NCBI RefSeq assembly: GCF_001613245.1
Contig: NZ_BDBZ01000007.1
Coordinates: 124,001-188,000 of the forward strand
Source of the DNA: Nocardia speluncae NBRC 108251
Lineage (GTDB): Bacteria > Actinomycetota > Actinomycetes > Mycobacteriales > Mycobacteriaceae
Length of the DNA stretch: 64,000 nt
Reading direction: 5' to 3'
Of the stretch, positions 8,792-16,990 are shown piece by piece (the first letter of the stretch is position 1; every line of letters begins with the position of its first letter). The notes beneath the pieces are model-generated. The model had not been told where the DNA came from and made no database searches. It saw nothing but the letters and a program-made list of their open reading frames with translations. Made by a program: the position numbers and the translations under genes.

Positions 8792-9727
8792 TCAGCCCGG
8801 CAGGTGTGGCCTGACCTCGGCCGCGAACAACTCCATGGTCGCGGCCGCCTGTTTCGCCCCGGTCATGAAGATCACCGAATCGATTCCCTGCCCTGCGTGT
8901 TCGGCCAGCCGGTCCACCACCATGGCCGGCGTGCCGACGTACCCTTCGTCGAGGGCGAACGCTTCGGCCCCGTAATGCTGTCGCGCCCGGGCCTGGACTT
9001 CGGGTAGTTTGCGCTCGTTCTCGGCGATCGCCAGTATCGCCTGGTGGGAGCGGCGGATCGATGCGGGGTCGCGGTCGATGCGGGCGCACTCGGCGTCCAG
9101 CAGTTCGGCCGACCGGCGCCGGCCGCGCAGGCCGTAGGTGGGAACATTCCAAACGTCGGCGTAGCGCGCGACCAGTGGCAGCGTGTACTTCGGACCGGTG
9201 CCGCCGATATGGATCGGCGGCCGCGGGCGCTGAATCGGTCCGGGCACGTTGGCGATATCGCTGACCTGGTAGTGCTTGCCTTCGAACGAGGTTCGCTCGC
9301 GGGCGAACATCGAGGTGATGATTTCGAGTGCCTCACCCAGCCGCTCGGCTCGTTCTCCCGCCGAGCCCCAGGGCAACCCGGTCTGCTGGTGTTCGCCGGG
9401 AATCGAACCGCTGCCGAGCCCGAATTCGAGCCGCCCGCCGGAGATCACGTCCAAAGAGGTCGCCATCCGGCCGAGAACCACTGGGTGCCGGAAGTTGTTG
9501 CACAACACCAGGGCGCCCACCCGCAATGTTGTGGTACCGGCGAGCAGCGCGGTCGCCGCGGTCCATGCTTCCAGAGCGGGATGCTCGGGCAGTCCGGGTG
9601 ACCAGAGATGGTCGAAGAGCCAGAAATTGGTGAATCCGGTGCGTTCGGCCGTTTTCGCGAGGTCCAGTAGGGGCTGGTACTCCGAAACCATCTGCGGTAC
9701 ATAGATTCCGAATTCCGGCACGCTCAC
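8792..9727 (-). CDS. LLM-class F420-dependent oxidoreductase
   Basis: A 311-residue luciferase-like monooxygenase-fold protein starting at GTG 9727. The N-terminus (FGIYVPQM), the WLFDHLW segment and the motif LEFGLGSG, followed by an insertion and SFEGKHY, are typical of actinobacterial F420-dependent hydride-transfer enzymes. These act on diverse substrates, so none can be named. It converges with the crotonase gene, from which it is separated by 66 bp. It is monocistronic as far as can be seen. Confidence 0.8.
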   Translation of the reverse strand: MSVPEFGIYVPQMVSEYQPLLDLAKTAERTGFTNFWLFDHLWSPGLPEHPALEAWTAATALLAGTTTLRVGALVLCNNFRHPVVLGRMATSLDVISGGRLEFGLGSGSIPGEHQQTGLPWGSAGERAERLGEALEIITSMFARERTSFEGKHYQVSDIANVPGPIQRPRPPIHIGGTGPKYTLPLVARYADVWNVPTYGLRGRRRSAELLDAECARIDRDPASIRRSHQAILAIAENERKLPEVQARARQHYGAEAFALDEGYVGTPAMVVDRLAEHAGQGIDSVIFMTGAKQAAATMELFAAEVRPHLPG

Positions 9728-9794
9728 AGTGCAATATTCTGCCAGTCCGGAGGCCGGAGAACCTGTCGAACACAGACCGAAGACTCGAGAAACC

Positions 9795-10352
9795 TCAGTC
9801 TTCGAGGACGGCCTCGATGTGGAGACCGATCGTTACCTTTCGGCCGACCACGCTGCCTCTGCCGTCCAGCGGGACGTGAATGCCGAAGTCGCGCCGATCG
9901 ATCACCGCGGTCGCCGAGAATTCGGCGCGTCGGCGGCCGTCGTGGCTCGGCCCGAAGCCTTTGATCACCACCTTCAGTGGGACCGGCCGAGTGGTGCCGT
10001 GCGCGGTGAGTTCGCCGTCGATGATCCAGCCGGTATCGGTGTGCCGGAACCCGGTGGAGCGGTAGCTCATCGCCGGATACTTTTCGACTTCGAGGTACTG
10101 GTCCGAGCGGAGGTGAGTGTCGCGCTTCGCGTTGGCGGTGTCGACAGATGCGGTACGGATCGACGCGGTGACCTGCGAGTAGATCGGATTCTCGGCGGCG
10201 GCGAGGGTGGCGTCGAAGTCCGTGAACCGACCGCGTGTCATCCCGACGGTGAGGAAACGGACGGAGAAATCGATCTCGGAGCGCTCCGGGTCGACCTTCC
10301 AGCGGCCGGCGCGATAGCCCGGTTTCGATACGGTTGTAGGGGTGGTGCTCAT
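9795..10352 (-). CDS. YceI family protein
   Basis: A 185-residue YceI lipocalin-like protein. The N-terminal W-x-D-P-x-S-x-I-x-F pattern (WKVDPERSEIDF) and the later block YPAMSYRSTGF are typical. There is no signal peptide from ATG 10352, so it is probably cytoplasmic, unlike Gram-negative YceI. The family binds isoprenoid-like lipids. It is the last gene of a possible set with the NTF2-like gene and the ECF41 sigma factor; the 124-bp gap upstream may hold its own promoter. The longer frame to 10475 is not supported by a ribosome site. Confidence 0.82.
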   Translation of the reverse strand: MSTTPTTVSKPGYRAGRWKVDPERSEIDFSVRFLTVGMTRGRFTDFDATLAAAENPIYSQVTASIRTASVDTANAKRDTHLRSDQYLEVEKYPAMSYRSTGFRHTDTGWIIDGELTAHGTTRPVPLKVVIKGFGPSHDGRRRAEFSATAVIDRRDFGIHVPLDGRGSVVGRKVTIGLHIEAVLED

Positions 10353-10476
10353 GAGTGGCCTTTTCGGATAGGTTGTCGCAGCTACTCGAGCCGCGGGTTG
10401 TGGGGCCTTCGCCTCCGGTAACAGCGAGGACACACCCCGCCGGAAGGTGAGGCGGCGAAGTGGATGCCGGGGCACC

Positions 10477-10947
10477 TCAGGGTTCCAGGTCTACTGCACC
10501 TCGGCCGCTCGCCATATCGAGTGGCACCGAGACCTGGTCGTGCGCGATCAACCAGGTGCCGTCGATCTTCTGCATGCCATAGGTGACCCGGACCCATATG
10601 CCGTTCGTCGCCGCCCCGCTCTTCAGCGTGCCGCTGAGCCGGGCGAAGGCATACCCGAACGCTACGTCGCCTCCGACGGTTACGCGCAGGTCGCGAACCT
10701 CGTAGGTCACCTGCTCGAAGGTGTGGAACACCCGCGCCCAGTTCTCGAGTTTCGCGGCGGTCCCGGCGTGCTGGAGTGGTGGTTCGATATCGAAGGACAC
10801 GACGTCTGTCGTGTACGCGTCCTGTACGGCCGCGAGATCCCCGGCCTGGAGCCCTTCGATCAGCTTGCCGATCTGGCGGCGGATCGCGGCCTCGTCCGCC
10901 GCGACGCGGTCACTGTGGGAGGGGGAGTCGTTCGATGTCGTCATCAT
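10477..10947 (-). CDS. NTF2-like (SnoaL/DUF4440, SgcJ-EcaC type) protein
   Basis: A 156-residue alpha+beta barrel protein of the SnoaL-like superfamily. The visible order is a helical N-terminus (AAIRRQIGKLIEGLQAGD), then YTTDVVSFDIEPP, then the C-terminal sheet IWVRVTYGMQKIDGTWLIAH. No catalytic residues can be assigned. It begins 48 bp downstream of the ECF41 sigma gene and is probably co-transcribed with it. ECF41 factors are commonly linked to small SnoaL-like or COE proteins, so it is a candidate target or partner of that regulator. Confidence 0.8.
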   Translation of the reverse strand: MMTTSNDSPSHSDRVAADEAAIRRQIGKLIEGLQAGDLAAVQDAYTTDVVSFDIEPPLQHAGTAAKLENWARVFHTFEQVTYEVRDLRVTVGGDVAFGYAFARLSGTLKSGAATNGIWVRVTYGMQKIDGTWLIAHDQVSVPLDMASGRGAVDLEP

Positions 10948-10995
10948 CGGTTCCTTCGGGGTCGCTGTTGCACGTGTCGGTGGCGGGTCGGCGCA

Positions 10996-11937
10996 TCATC
11001 TCGGTGGGTGCCGGTCCTCCGTCCACGAGCGGAGTTTGTCGGGGTTGCGCATGGCCCAGATGCGGGTGATCCGGTCACCGGTGAGGTCGAAGGCGAGCAC
11101 AGTGGCGGCAACCCCGTTGTGCTGCACGACCAAGCCGGGCCGGCCGTTGACCGTGCGTTCGACGATGTCCAGGTTCCCGGGCGCACACGACGCGAGCATG
11201 ACGTAATACCGCGCGATCCGGTCGGCGCCTTCGAGGGGGCCGAGCGCAGCGTTGACGATTCCGCCGCTGTCGGCGATCGCGACGGCGTCGGGGTCGAGGA
11301 GACCGATCAGGGCTTCGATGTCCTTGGCAGCCCATGCTCGTTTGAAGTTGCCGACGATATCGGCCGGTCGGCCGGTCCGGGGCTCGGGAGTTCGTGCTGC
11401 GCGGATTCGCCGGCGCGCCGAGGAAGCGAGCTGCCGGCACGCCGCCGGCGTGCGGCCGACGATTTCGGCGATATCGGCAAACGAGTAGCCGAAGACATCG
11501 TGCAGGGTGAACGCGACGCGCTCGGCCGGGGTCATCGTGTCGAGCACGACCAGAAAAGCCATACTGACGGATTCGTCGAGGGTGATGCGGTCCGCCGGGT
11601 TATCGCTGCGGCCGGTGATCCACTCCGCGGATTCCGGTACCGGTTCCGGTAGCCACTCGCCCACGTAGTGTTCGCGCCGAGCCCGTGCGGAGCCGAGCAG
11701 GTCGAAGCAGATGCGGCTGGCGACCGTCTGCAGCCAGGCGCCGGGGGAGCGGATAACCCCCCGCTGTTGCTCGGACATGGCATACCAGCGGGCGAAAGCC
11801 TCCTGCACCACGTCTTCGGCATCGGCCAGTGAGCCGAGCAGCCGGTAGGCGAGACCGATCAGCTGTGTCCGCTCGCCGAGCAGCACGTCCAGATTCGGGT
11901 CCGGCCGTTCGTCCGGTGGCCGAAATGGGATGGGCAT
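10996..11937 (-). CDS. sigJ: ECF41-family RNA polymerase sigma factor with SnoaL-like C-terminal domain
   Basis: A 313-residue extracytoplasmic-function sigma factor. Sigma region 2 spans about 17-85 (LLGSLADAEDVVQEAF) and region 4 about 125-180 (FGYSFADIAEIVGRTPAACRQ). The ECF41 marker WLPEP is at 95-99 and the C-terminal NTF2-like domain carries NPDKL at 298-302. The other ECF41 signature, usually DGGG, reads DSGG here (223-226). The C-terminal domain replaces an anti-sigma factor and tunes activity. The ATG follows AGGAGG, and an ECF41-type promoter lies upstream, suggesting autoregulation. Confidence 0.88.
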   Translation of the reverse strand: MPIPFRPPDERPDPNLDVLLGERTQLIGLAYRLLGSLADAEDVVQEAFARWYAMSEQQRGVIRSPGAWLQTVASRICFDLLGSARARREHYVGEWLPEPVPESAEWITGRSDNPADRITLDESVSMAFLVVLDTMTPAERVAFTLHDVFGYSFADIAEIVGRTPAACRQLASSARRRIRAARTPEPRTGRPADIVGNFKRAWAAKDIEALIGLLDPDAVAIADSGGIVNAALGPLEGADRIARYYVMLASCAPGNLDIVERTVNGRPGLVVQHNGVAATVLAFDLTGDRITRIWAMRNPDKLRSWTEDRHPPR

Positions 11938-11976
11938 GGGGCGGCCTCCTCAGTTCGTTACGGCTCTCACTTGTTC

Positions 11977-12003
11977 GACGTAATGGAGCGCGTGAATGTG
12001 AGG
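11977..12003 (-). promoter_or_regulatory. ECF41-type autoregulatory promoter
   Basis: On the minus strand the sequence CCTCACA, a 16-base spacer and CGTC lie upstream of the ECF41 gene. The published ECF41 consensus is TGTCACA, 16 bases, CGTC, so spacing and -10 match exactly and the -35 matches at five of seven positions. The -10 ends 40 bases upstream of the start codon. The -35 end touches the left edge of the large hairpin element. Confidence 0.6.
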
Positions 12004-12093
12004 CCGGCCTGCTGCCGCACCTCCCGGTGAACGGCTTCGCCGACAGTACTGACGAAGCCGGGAAGGCACCGGGAGGTGCGGCAGGTCGCCGGC
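12003..12093. repeat. Large hairpin-forming inverted repeat
   Basis: Two 18-base arms are perfect inverted copies: CTGCCGCACCTCCCGGTG at 12012-12029 and its complement at 12067-12084. Inside them is a second perfect 8-bp pair (CGGCTTCG at 12032-12039 with 12053-12060), and outside them GGCCGG/CCGGCC extends the stem. TGAAT occurs just outside both ends (11993-11997 and 12097-12101), like a short target duplication. The element lies in a divergent promoter region, so it is not an ordinary terminator. A miniature mobile element is possible. No other copy was noticed in the window. Confidence 0.65.
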
Positions 12094-12119
12094 CATTGAA
12101 TTCATCCCCGCACAATCCG

Positions 12120-12248
12120 ATGGGCTGGTTCGTCGTAATCATCGAGGGCAAGTCCTGGATTTCGTCACCAGAATCCTTCGGACGATACAAGTTCAACCCT
12201 CGTGAAATCGAAGTAGATGGCTTCGGCAAGAAACGGAGAGAACTATGA
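12120..12248 (+). CDS. Possible 42-residue small protein coupled to the NTF2-like gene
   Basis: An ATG frame of 42 codons (begins MGWFVVIIEGKSW) ends in TGA overlapping the ATG of the next gene (ATGA). The coding strand is less GC-rich than its surroundings and no ribosome site precedes the ATG. The overlap is the main support; chance is a real alternative. No family is recognised. Confidence 0.25.
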   Translation: MGWFVVIIEGKSWISSPESFGRYKFNPREIEVDGFGKKRREL

Positions 12249-12739
12249 GAGACCTGCAGGCGATCGCCGACCGCGTCGAAATCGAGGCGCTGCGCGCCGA
12301 ATTCAGCGATGCCGCGATGATGGGCGACAACGACCGGATCGCCTCGCTGTACACCGAGGACGGCGTGTACCGGATACCCGCGGTGAACATCGAGCACTCC
12401 GGCCGGGAAGCAATACGTGCCGGAATCGAAAATCATGCCGAACTGTGGGAATATTTTGTGCAGAACACACATTCGGGGGCTGTGCACCTCGAGGGTGACA
12501 GGGCGTCGGGTCGAGCGTATATCTGCGAACTCGGCCGCTTGAACGACGGGCGGTCGATCTTCAACTACGCCCTGTTCCATGACTGTTACCGACGCACCCC
12601 GCAGGGGTGGAAGTTCACCGAACGGGTTTATGAGGTCCGGTATTTCGACACCACCCCGCTTGCCGGCTCGCCGGCGGTTGTGTGGGAGACCGCAGGGTCT
12701 GCGGGCGACACGGGCCGAACGGGTCCCGGGCCGTCGTAA
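12245..12739 (+). CDS. NTF2-like (SnoaL_4) protein
   Basis: A 164-residue SnoaL-like protein of the ring-hydroxylating-dioxygenase-beta or dehydratase fold. It has the typical opening (RDLQAIADRVEIEALRAEF) followed by YTEDGVYRIP. The N-terminal cone helix and later sheets are evident, but a His-Asp catalytic dyad cannot be confirmed. GGAGAG lies at proper distance from the ATG. It is divergent from the ECF41 gene, across the hairpin element, and could belong to the same stress response. No ECF41-type promoter was seen in front of it. Confidence 0.75.
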   Translation: MRDLQAIADRVEIEALRAEFSDAAMMGDNDRIASLYTEDGVYRIPAVNIEHSGREAIRAGIENHAELWEYFVQNTHSGAVHLEGDRASGRAYICELGRLNDGRSIFNYALFHDCYRRTPQGWKFTERVYEVRYFDTTPLAGSPAVVWETAGSAGDTGRTGPGPS

Positions 12740-12972
12740 TCCTGCTGCCGCCGCGGTGTTTCGTGCCTTCGACGATCACCGCGGCTCGGTCATCGCTCCA
12801 CGCACCTACATACGTCGCGCCACGGTAGTGGAAGAATTCCGCACACTTATTTTGTTTTCCGTGGGAGCACTGTGGCCGCGCACCGAGACCCGGTGTACGG
12901 CACTCTTTGCGATGCTCGGTGCGCACGTCGAATGGTGCCGTGCGTCGATCCGTGGCCCGCGCCCCCGCTAAA

Positions 12973-12989
12973 ACTACTGGCTGTAGTAG
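12973..12989. promoter_or_regulatory. Imperfect palindrome upstream of the copper-linked operon
   Basis: ACTACTGGCTGTAGTAG contains mirrored ACTAC/GTAGT arms 18 bases before the ATG at 13007. The half-site TGTAGTA resembles the core recognised by BlaI/CopY-family repressors, but the spacing is one base off the usual palindrome. Identity of the regulator is inference. Confidence 0.35.
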
Positions 12990-13006
12990 AGGCTAAGCTT
13001 CTGTGT

Positions 13007-13519
13007 ATGGCGTCGGATGTGAATCGCGTACTGCGTGGTGCATCCGTCGGGGCGCTATCGGCGATTGTCACGGCCGCAGCGCACAGCGCAGGGGGTGGGG
13101 CGCATCCCTCCGAGGCAGGTTCCCTGCTGCTCATGGTTGTCTGCGCCGTCATCGGTTGGGGAGCCGCATCGAAGCGCGAAATATCGCGACACCGGCTGAT
13201 GGGGGCGCTCGTGGCCGCGCAGGCACTCGGTCATCTCGTGCTGTCGGCGATGGACGGACACCCGCACAGTGGCCCGGCCGACAGCCGCATGCTGTGGGCG
13301 CATCTGATGGCGGCGGTCGCGGGAGCGTATCTGATCGGTGCCGCCGAGCGCGGCGCCCGGCGGGCGGCCTCCACACTCCGGCGCGTAGTGCCCGGCCCCG
13401 CGACCGTGCCCTTCGACCGGATACGGTGCGTGCCGGTGACGGGCGATCGGGCCACCCGCACACCGCGCCTTGTCGACCTTTCCAGCACCGGTACCCGCGG
13501 CCCGCCGTCGGCCGCCTGA
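13007..13519 (+). CDS. Small His-containing integral membrane protein, copper-locus associated
   Basis: A 170-residue protein with three to four predicted membrane segments and His-rich loops (AAAHSAGGGAHP near residue 25 and MDGHPHSG near residue 80). The C-terminal 50 residues are polar and Arg-rich. ATG 13007 is favoured because it opens directly into the first membrane segment; the frame extends upstream to 12872. It precedes genes for a PCu(A)C chaperone and a DyP peroxidase on the same strand. Proteins of this kind often accompany them, so a role in copper handling is plausible. No enzyme motif is seen. Confidence 0.65.
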   Translation: MASDVNRVLRGASVGALSAIVTAAAHSAGGGAHPSEAGSLLLMVVCAVIGWGAASKREISRHRLMGALVAAQALGHLVLSAMDGHPHSGPADSRMLWAHLMAAVAGAYLIGAAERGARRAASTLRRVVPGPATVPFDRIRCVPVTGDRATRTPRLVDLSSTGTRGPPSAA

Positions 13520-13739
13520 TCCGCCACACCACCCGGCAGCAGGCCAGAGCTGCCGAGTAGTAGGGCGCAACGACTTCACGAAAACGACAGGACGAGGCGC
13601 ACACGAGGTCTCGTCCCGGCCGGAGCTGCGTATCCCGGTCTCGGGTTGTCCCGTCACTCGATGCCGAGGACTGCGTTCCGCGTACCGCGAGCCGGGGCCA
13701 GTGCACGCTCGCCGACTTCCGATCCGAAAGTGATCACAA

Positions 13740-14294
13740 ATGAAAATTTCGATCCGACACGGTGCCTTCGTGACAGCGCTGTCTTTCGCCGCCGCTTTCG
13801 CGGGTGCATGTTCGGCCGACAACACGGAATCTGCTCACCGCCAGGCCGATTCCGTGGTCGTCCACGAACAGTGGGTGAAGGCCGCTGATACCGGGATGAC
13901 CTCGGCTTTCGCCGAATTCCGCAATTCCGCCGATACCGATGTCCGGGTGGTGGCCGCGTCCTCACCGGCGGCCGGATGGTCCGAACTCCACGAGATCGCC
14001 CCGGGGGATACCGGTGCGCCGGTGATGCGGCCGAAAGCCGGAGGCTTCGTTATTCCCGCCGGCGGCACCTACACACTCTCCGCCGGCGGTGACCACCTCA
14101 TGCTCATGGATTTGCTCGCCCCGCTCACACCCGGTGCGGAAACGGAGATAACTCTCGAATTAGAGGACCGGTCCACCAAGACCTTCACCGCGCAGGTCCG
14201 TGATTTCGCCGGCGCCCAGGAGGACTACCAACCGGGCGGCGGCGATTCCGCCGGTGTCCCGGCCGCCCCTGCTGCCCCCGCACACAGTGGGTGA
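13740..14294 (+). CDS. PCu(A)C-family periplasmic copper chaperone lipoprotein
   Basis: A 184-residue exported protein. A signal peptide ends in a lipobox-like AGAC (Cys24). The Cu(I)-binding pattern of the family is recognisable as ELHEI, then VMRP, then DHLMLMD, supplying His and Met ligands on a cupredoxin-like beta fold. The C-terminus is a short Gly/Pro/Ala tail. The protein should carry copper outside the membrane, for example toward cytochrome oxidase or a detoxification enzyme. It lies between a His-containing membrane protein and the DyP peroxidase, 22 bp from the latter, and is probably co-transcribed with it. Confidence 0.85.
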   Translation: MKISIRHGAFVTALSFAAAFAGACSADNTESAHRQADSVVVHEQWVKAADTGMTSAFAEFRNSADTDVRVVAASSPAAGWSELHEIAPGDTGAPVMRPKAGGFVIPAGGTYTLSAGGDHLMLMDLLAPLTPGAETEITLELEDRSTKTFTAQVRDFAGAQEDYQPGGGDSAGVPAAPAAPAHSG

Positions 14295-14316
14295 GCAGGA
14301 CCCGCGGCGGCGAACG

Positions 14317-15498
14317 ATGACCCGGCGGCGGCTGCTCGGTTCGAGCGCCGCCGCCGTCGGCGCCGTGGGAGCCGGTGCGGGAATCTACGGTGTCGCTGAC
14401 AGTGCCGAGCGCACGGAGGCCGTCACCGGCACCGAGACCGTCGCCTGGGACGGCCCGCGCCAAGCCGGGATCGCGACCGCCCCGCCGCAAGCGCATGCGA
14501 TATTCGTGGGACTCGACCTGTTGCCGAAGGTCGGTGCCGCCGAGTTGACCGGCATCATGAAGGTCTGGACGGCCGATATCGCCCGGCTCACGCAGGGACG
14601 GCCCGCGCTGGCGGATACCGAACCGGAGCTGGCGGCCGCGCCGGCGCGGCTCACCGTGACCGTCGGATACGGCCCGGGTGTTTTCGTGGCGCTCGACCGG
14701 CCGGAGGTAGCGCCGCCGCTGCCCGCATTCGCGATCGATCGCCTCGATCCGGCCTACACCGGTGCGGATCTGGCGCTGCAGGTGTGCGCCGACGATCCGG
14801 TCACCGTCGCGCACGCGGTGCGCGTCCTGGTGAAGAACGTCAGGTCGCTGGTCACCGTCCGGTGGATGCAGCGTGGGTTCCGCCGGGCCCGGGGCGCCGA
14901 GACCCCGGGTACCACGATGCGCAATCTGATGGGGCAGGTGGACGGTACAACCAACCCGGAAGCGGGTACCGCGGATTTCGATTCGCTGGTGTGGGACGAC
15001 GGTACCGACCGGCCGTGGATGCGGGAGGGGACAACGATGGTGTTGCGGCGGATCCGGATCGAACTCGATACCTGGGACGAGCTGGACCGGCCCGGTCGCG
15101 AGCTCAGCGTCGGCCGCACGCTGAGCACCGGTGCGCCCCTGACCGGCGCGTACGAATCCGACGAACCCGATTTTTCGGCGACCGACCGCAACGGCATACC
15201 GGTCATACCGCCGAGTGCGCATATCGCCCGTGCCCGCCATACTCATGCGGGAGAGCGGATCTTCCGGCGCGTCTACAACTACGACGATCCACCGGCGCCG
15301 GGGCAGGTATCGAACTCGGGCCTGCTGTTCGTCTCGTTCCAGCGCGATATCACCACCCAGTTCCTGCCCATTCAACGACGCCTCGACGAATTCGACGCGC
15401 TCAACGAGTGGACCACCCCGGTCGGGTCCGCGGTGTTCGTGATCCCACCGGGAGTCGGTTCGGGCAGCTATATCGGTGAAGGTCTGTTCGGTCGCTGA
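14317..15498 (+). CDS. Tat-exported DyP-type haem peroxidase
   Basis: A 393-residue peroxidase. The N-terminus MTRRRLLGSS is a twin-arginine signal, so the folded, haem-loaded enzyme is exported. The family motif GxxDG appears as GQVDG at 206-210 with the distal-side Asp. The segment AHIARA (His302) is the likely proximal haem ligand, and the C-terminal RVYNYDD and LLFVSFQ blocks are typical. ATG 14317 is chosen for the compact Tat signal; an in-frame GTG at 14287 overlaps the chaperone gene. The PCu(A)C neighbour suggests expression under copper or oxidative stress. Confidence 0.87.
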   Translation: MTRRRLLGSSAAAVGAVGAGAGIYGVADSAERTEAVTGTETVAWDGPRQAGIATAPPQAHAIFVGLDLLPKVGAAELTGIMKVWTADIARLTQGRPALADTEPELAAAPARLTVTVGYGPGVFVALDRPEVAPPLPAFAIDRLDPAYTGADLALQVCADDPVTVAHAVRVLVKNVRSLVTVRWMQRGFRRARGAETPGTTMRNLMGQVDGTTNPEAGTADFDSLVWDDGTDRPWMREGTTMVLRRIRIELDTWDELDRPGRELSVGRTLSTGAPLTGAYESDEPDFSATDRNGIPVIPPSAHIARARHTHAGERIFRRVYNYDDPPAPGQVSNSGLLFVSFQRDITTQFLPIQRRLDEFDALNEWTTPVGSAVFVIPPGVGSGSYIGEGLFGR

Positions 15499-15681
15499 CC
15501 GCACTGGAATACCGGGTGCCCCGTTGCCCACCGGCGATGCCGTCCACGACCTCGGCGTGGCGGGCCTCCGGGGCGCCCGGTCGATATCCGGCCTCCGGAT
15601 TCCGGCGTTCGTCCACCGGCACCGGCCGCTGTCGGGAAGCTCGCCGGACCGGAACGCGAGTACGGTGGCGGCGCTGCGTCC

Positions 15682-16077
15682 CTACAGGATCGGTATATCG
15701 GGTGGTAGTTGCAGCGCCACGGTGATCAGGGAGTGGACGCGAGCGCTGATCAGGGTCAGCAGGCCGTGCACTTCGGAGGGGGCGGTCTCGGCGACCGTGT
15801 GCAGAAGTTTGAGGTCGTCGTCGAGGCGGGTCAGGGCGTCGCCGATATCGCCGGTTCCGGAGGTGAGAGCCTTGGTGATCTCCTCGAGTGACAACCCTTG
15901 GGCTTCGAGTTGCCGGATCAGGTGGACGCGGGCGATATCGGCGTAGTCGTAGAGCCGATAGCCACCGGCGGTGCGTTCGGCCGGGGTCAGCAGTCCCAGG
16001 CTCGTGTAGTAATCGACCGTTCGCGGGCTGACCTCGGCACGTGTGGCGAACTCGCCGATTCTCAGTAGGGACGACAT
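15682..16077 (-). CDS. MerR-family transcriptional regulator
   Basis: A 131-residue MerR protein. The N-terminal winged helix ([22 protein letters not shown] then [13 protein letters not shown]) is canonical, followed by a dimerisation coiled coil. The C-terminal part lacks the Cys ligands of the metal-sensing MerR, CueR or ZntR types, so the signal is unknown. GGGAGG precedes the ATG. It is divergent from the terD gene, with 306 bp between them, and may control the Ter genes, itself, or both. Confidence 0.85.
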   Translation of the reverse strand: MSSLLRIGEFATRAEVSPRTVDYYTSLGLLTPAERTAGGYRLYDYADIARVHLIRQLEAQGLSLEEITKALTSGTGDIGDALTRLDDDLKLLHTVAETAPSEVHGLLTLISARVHSLITVALQLPPDIPIL

Positions 16078-16383
16078 CGGTCACCTCCCTTCCCGCCAAC
16101 CATACAGTGCTGCGTGCTAGTGTGGGTTCTATGTCCACGTGTGGGACTCCACGACATCACCGGTACGCGATGGCCGACCGGGCGTGTCAGCTGCACACGT
16201 CGACGTTTTCCGCAGTGCGCGGTCTTCGGGCCGCGGGTGCCGGCGCCGCATGACGATGTACTCGACACGGCGGCCCGGCCGGCCGGCAGCGGCGGATTAC
16301 TGTCGCGGCGCACGGTGGTCGCGGGCGAATTCCGGCACATTTGCAGGGCATTCCTCGAACATACGAGATCAGGAGTAGCAGAA
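16078..16383. other. Divergent intergenic region, merR / terD
   Basis: This gap of 306 bp separates the merR start from the terD start. Near the merR end there is AT-richer sequence (CATACAGTGCTGCGTGCTAG) that could hold overlapping divergent promoters. No reading frame with a ribosome site and recognisable product was found. I could not identify a clear MerR-type dyad. Confidence 0.4.
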
Positions 16384-16959
16384 ATGAGTGTCAGTCTCGC
16401 CAAAGGCGGCAATGTCTCGCTGTCCAAGCAAGCGCCGAATCTGACCGCGGTCTCGGTCGGTCTGGGCTGGGATGTCCGCTCCACTACCGGCGCGGAATTC
16501 GACCTCGACGCCAGCGCCATCGCCACCGGCCCCGAACACAAGGTCGTCTCGGACCAGCATTTCGTGTTCTACAACAACCTGCGTTCGCCGGAGGGCAGCA
16601 TCGAGCACACCGGCGACAACCTCACCGGTGAAGGCGAGGGCGACGACGAGGTGATCAACGTCGACCTGGCGAACACGCCCGCAACGATCACCAATATCTT
16701 CTTCCCTGTTTCGATCCACGACGCCGATGCACGCCAGCAGTCGTTCGGGCAGGTTCGTAACGCGTTCATCCGGGTCGTCGACCGCGGTACGGGTGCGGAG
16801 CTGGCGCGCTACGACCTGACCGAGGACGCCTCGACCGAGACCGCGATGGTGTTCGGTGAGCTCTACCGCCACGGTGCGGAGTGGAAGTTCCGCGCGATCG
16901 GGCAGGGCTATGCGTCGGGGCTGGCGGGGATTGCCCGCGACTACGGCGTGAACATCTGA
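16384..16959 (+). CDS. terD: TerD-family stress protein
   Basis: A 191-residue TerD protein starting [15 protein letters not shown]. The calcium-binding and fold-defining blocks are present: [16 protein letters not shown] and DFxFYNN-like [19 protein letters not shown], then GEGEGDDE. Family members bind calcium through these acidic loops and are induced by tellurite, oxidative or envelope stress; their biochemical role is not settled. A second Ter-family gene follows 31 bp downstream and two CNNM transporter genes come next. The very long upstream frame to 16114 has no support. Confidence 0.9.
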   Translation: MSVSLAKGGNVSLSKQAPNLTAVSVGLGWDVRSTTGAEFDLDASAIATGPEHKVVSDQHFVFYNNLRSPEGSIEHTGDNLTGEGEGDDEVINVDLANTPATITNIFFPVSIHDADARQQSFGQVRNAFIRVVDRGTGAELARYDLTEDASTETAMVFGELYRHGAEWKFRAIGQGYASGLAGIARDYGVNI

Positions 16960-16990
16960 CGTACCAACCGATAGGAGAAACGCACACCTG

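Noticed and set aside
14185-15531. A 448-codon open frame antisense to the DyP peroxidase gene
   Set aside because: It has no ribosome site and no recognisable domains, and it mirrors the high third-position GC of the real gene.
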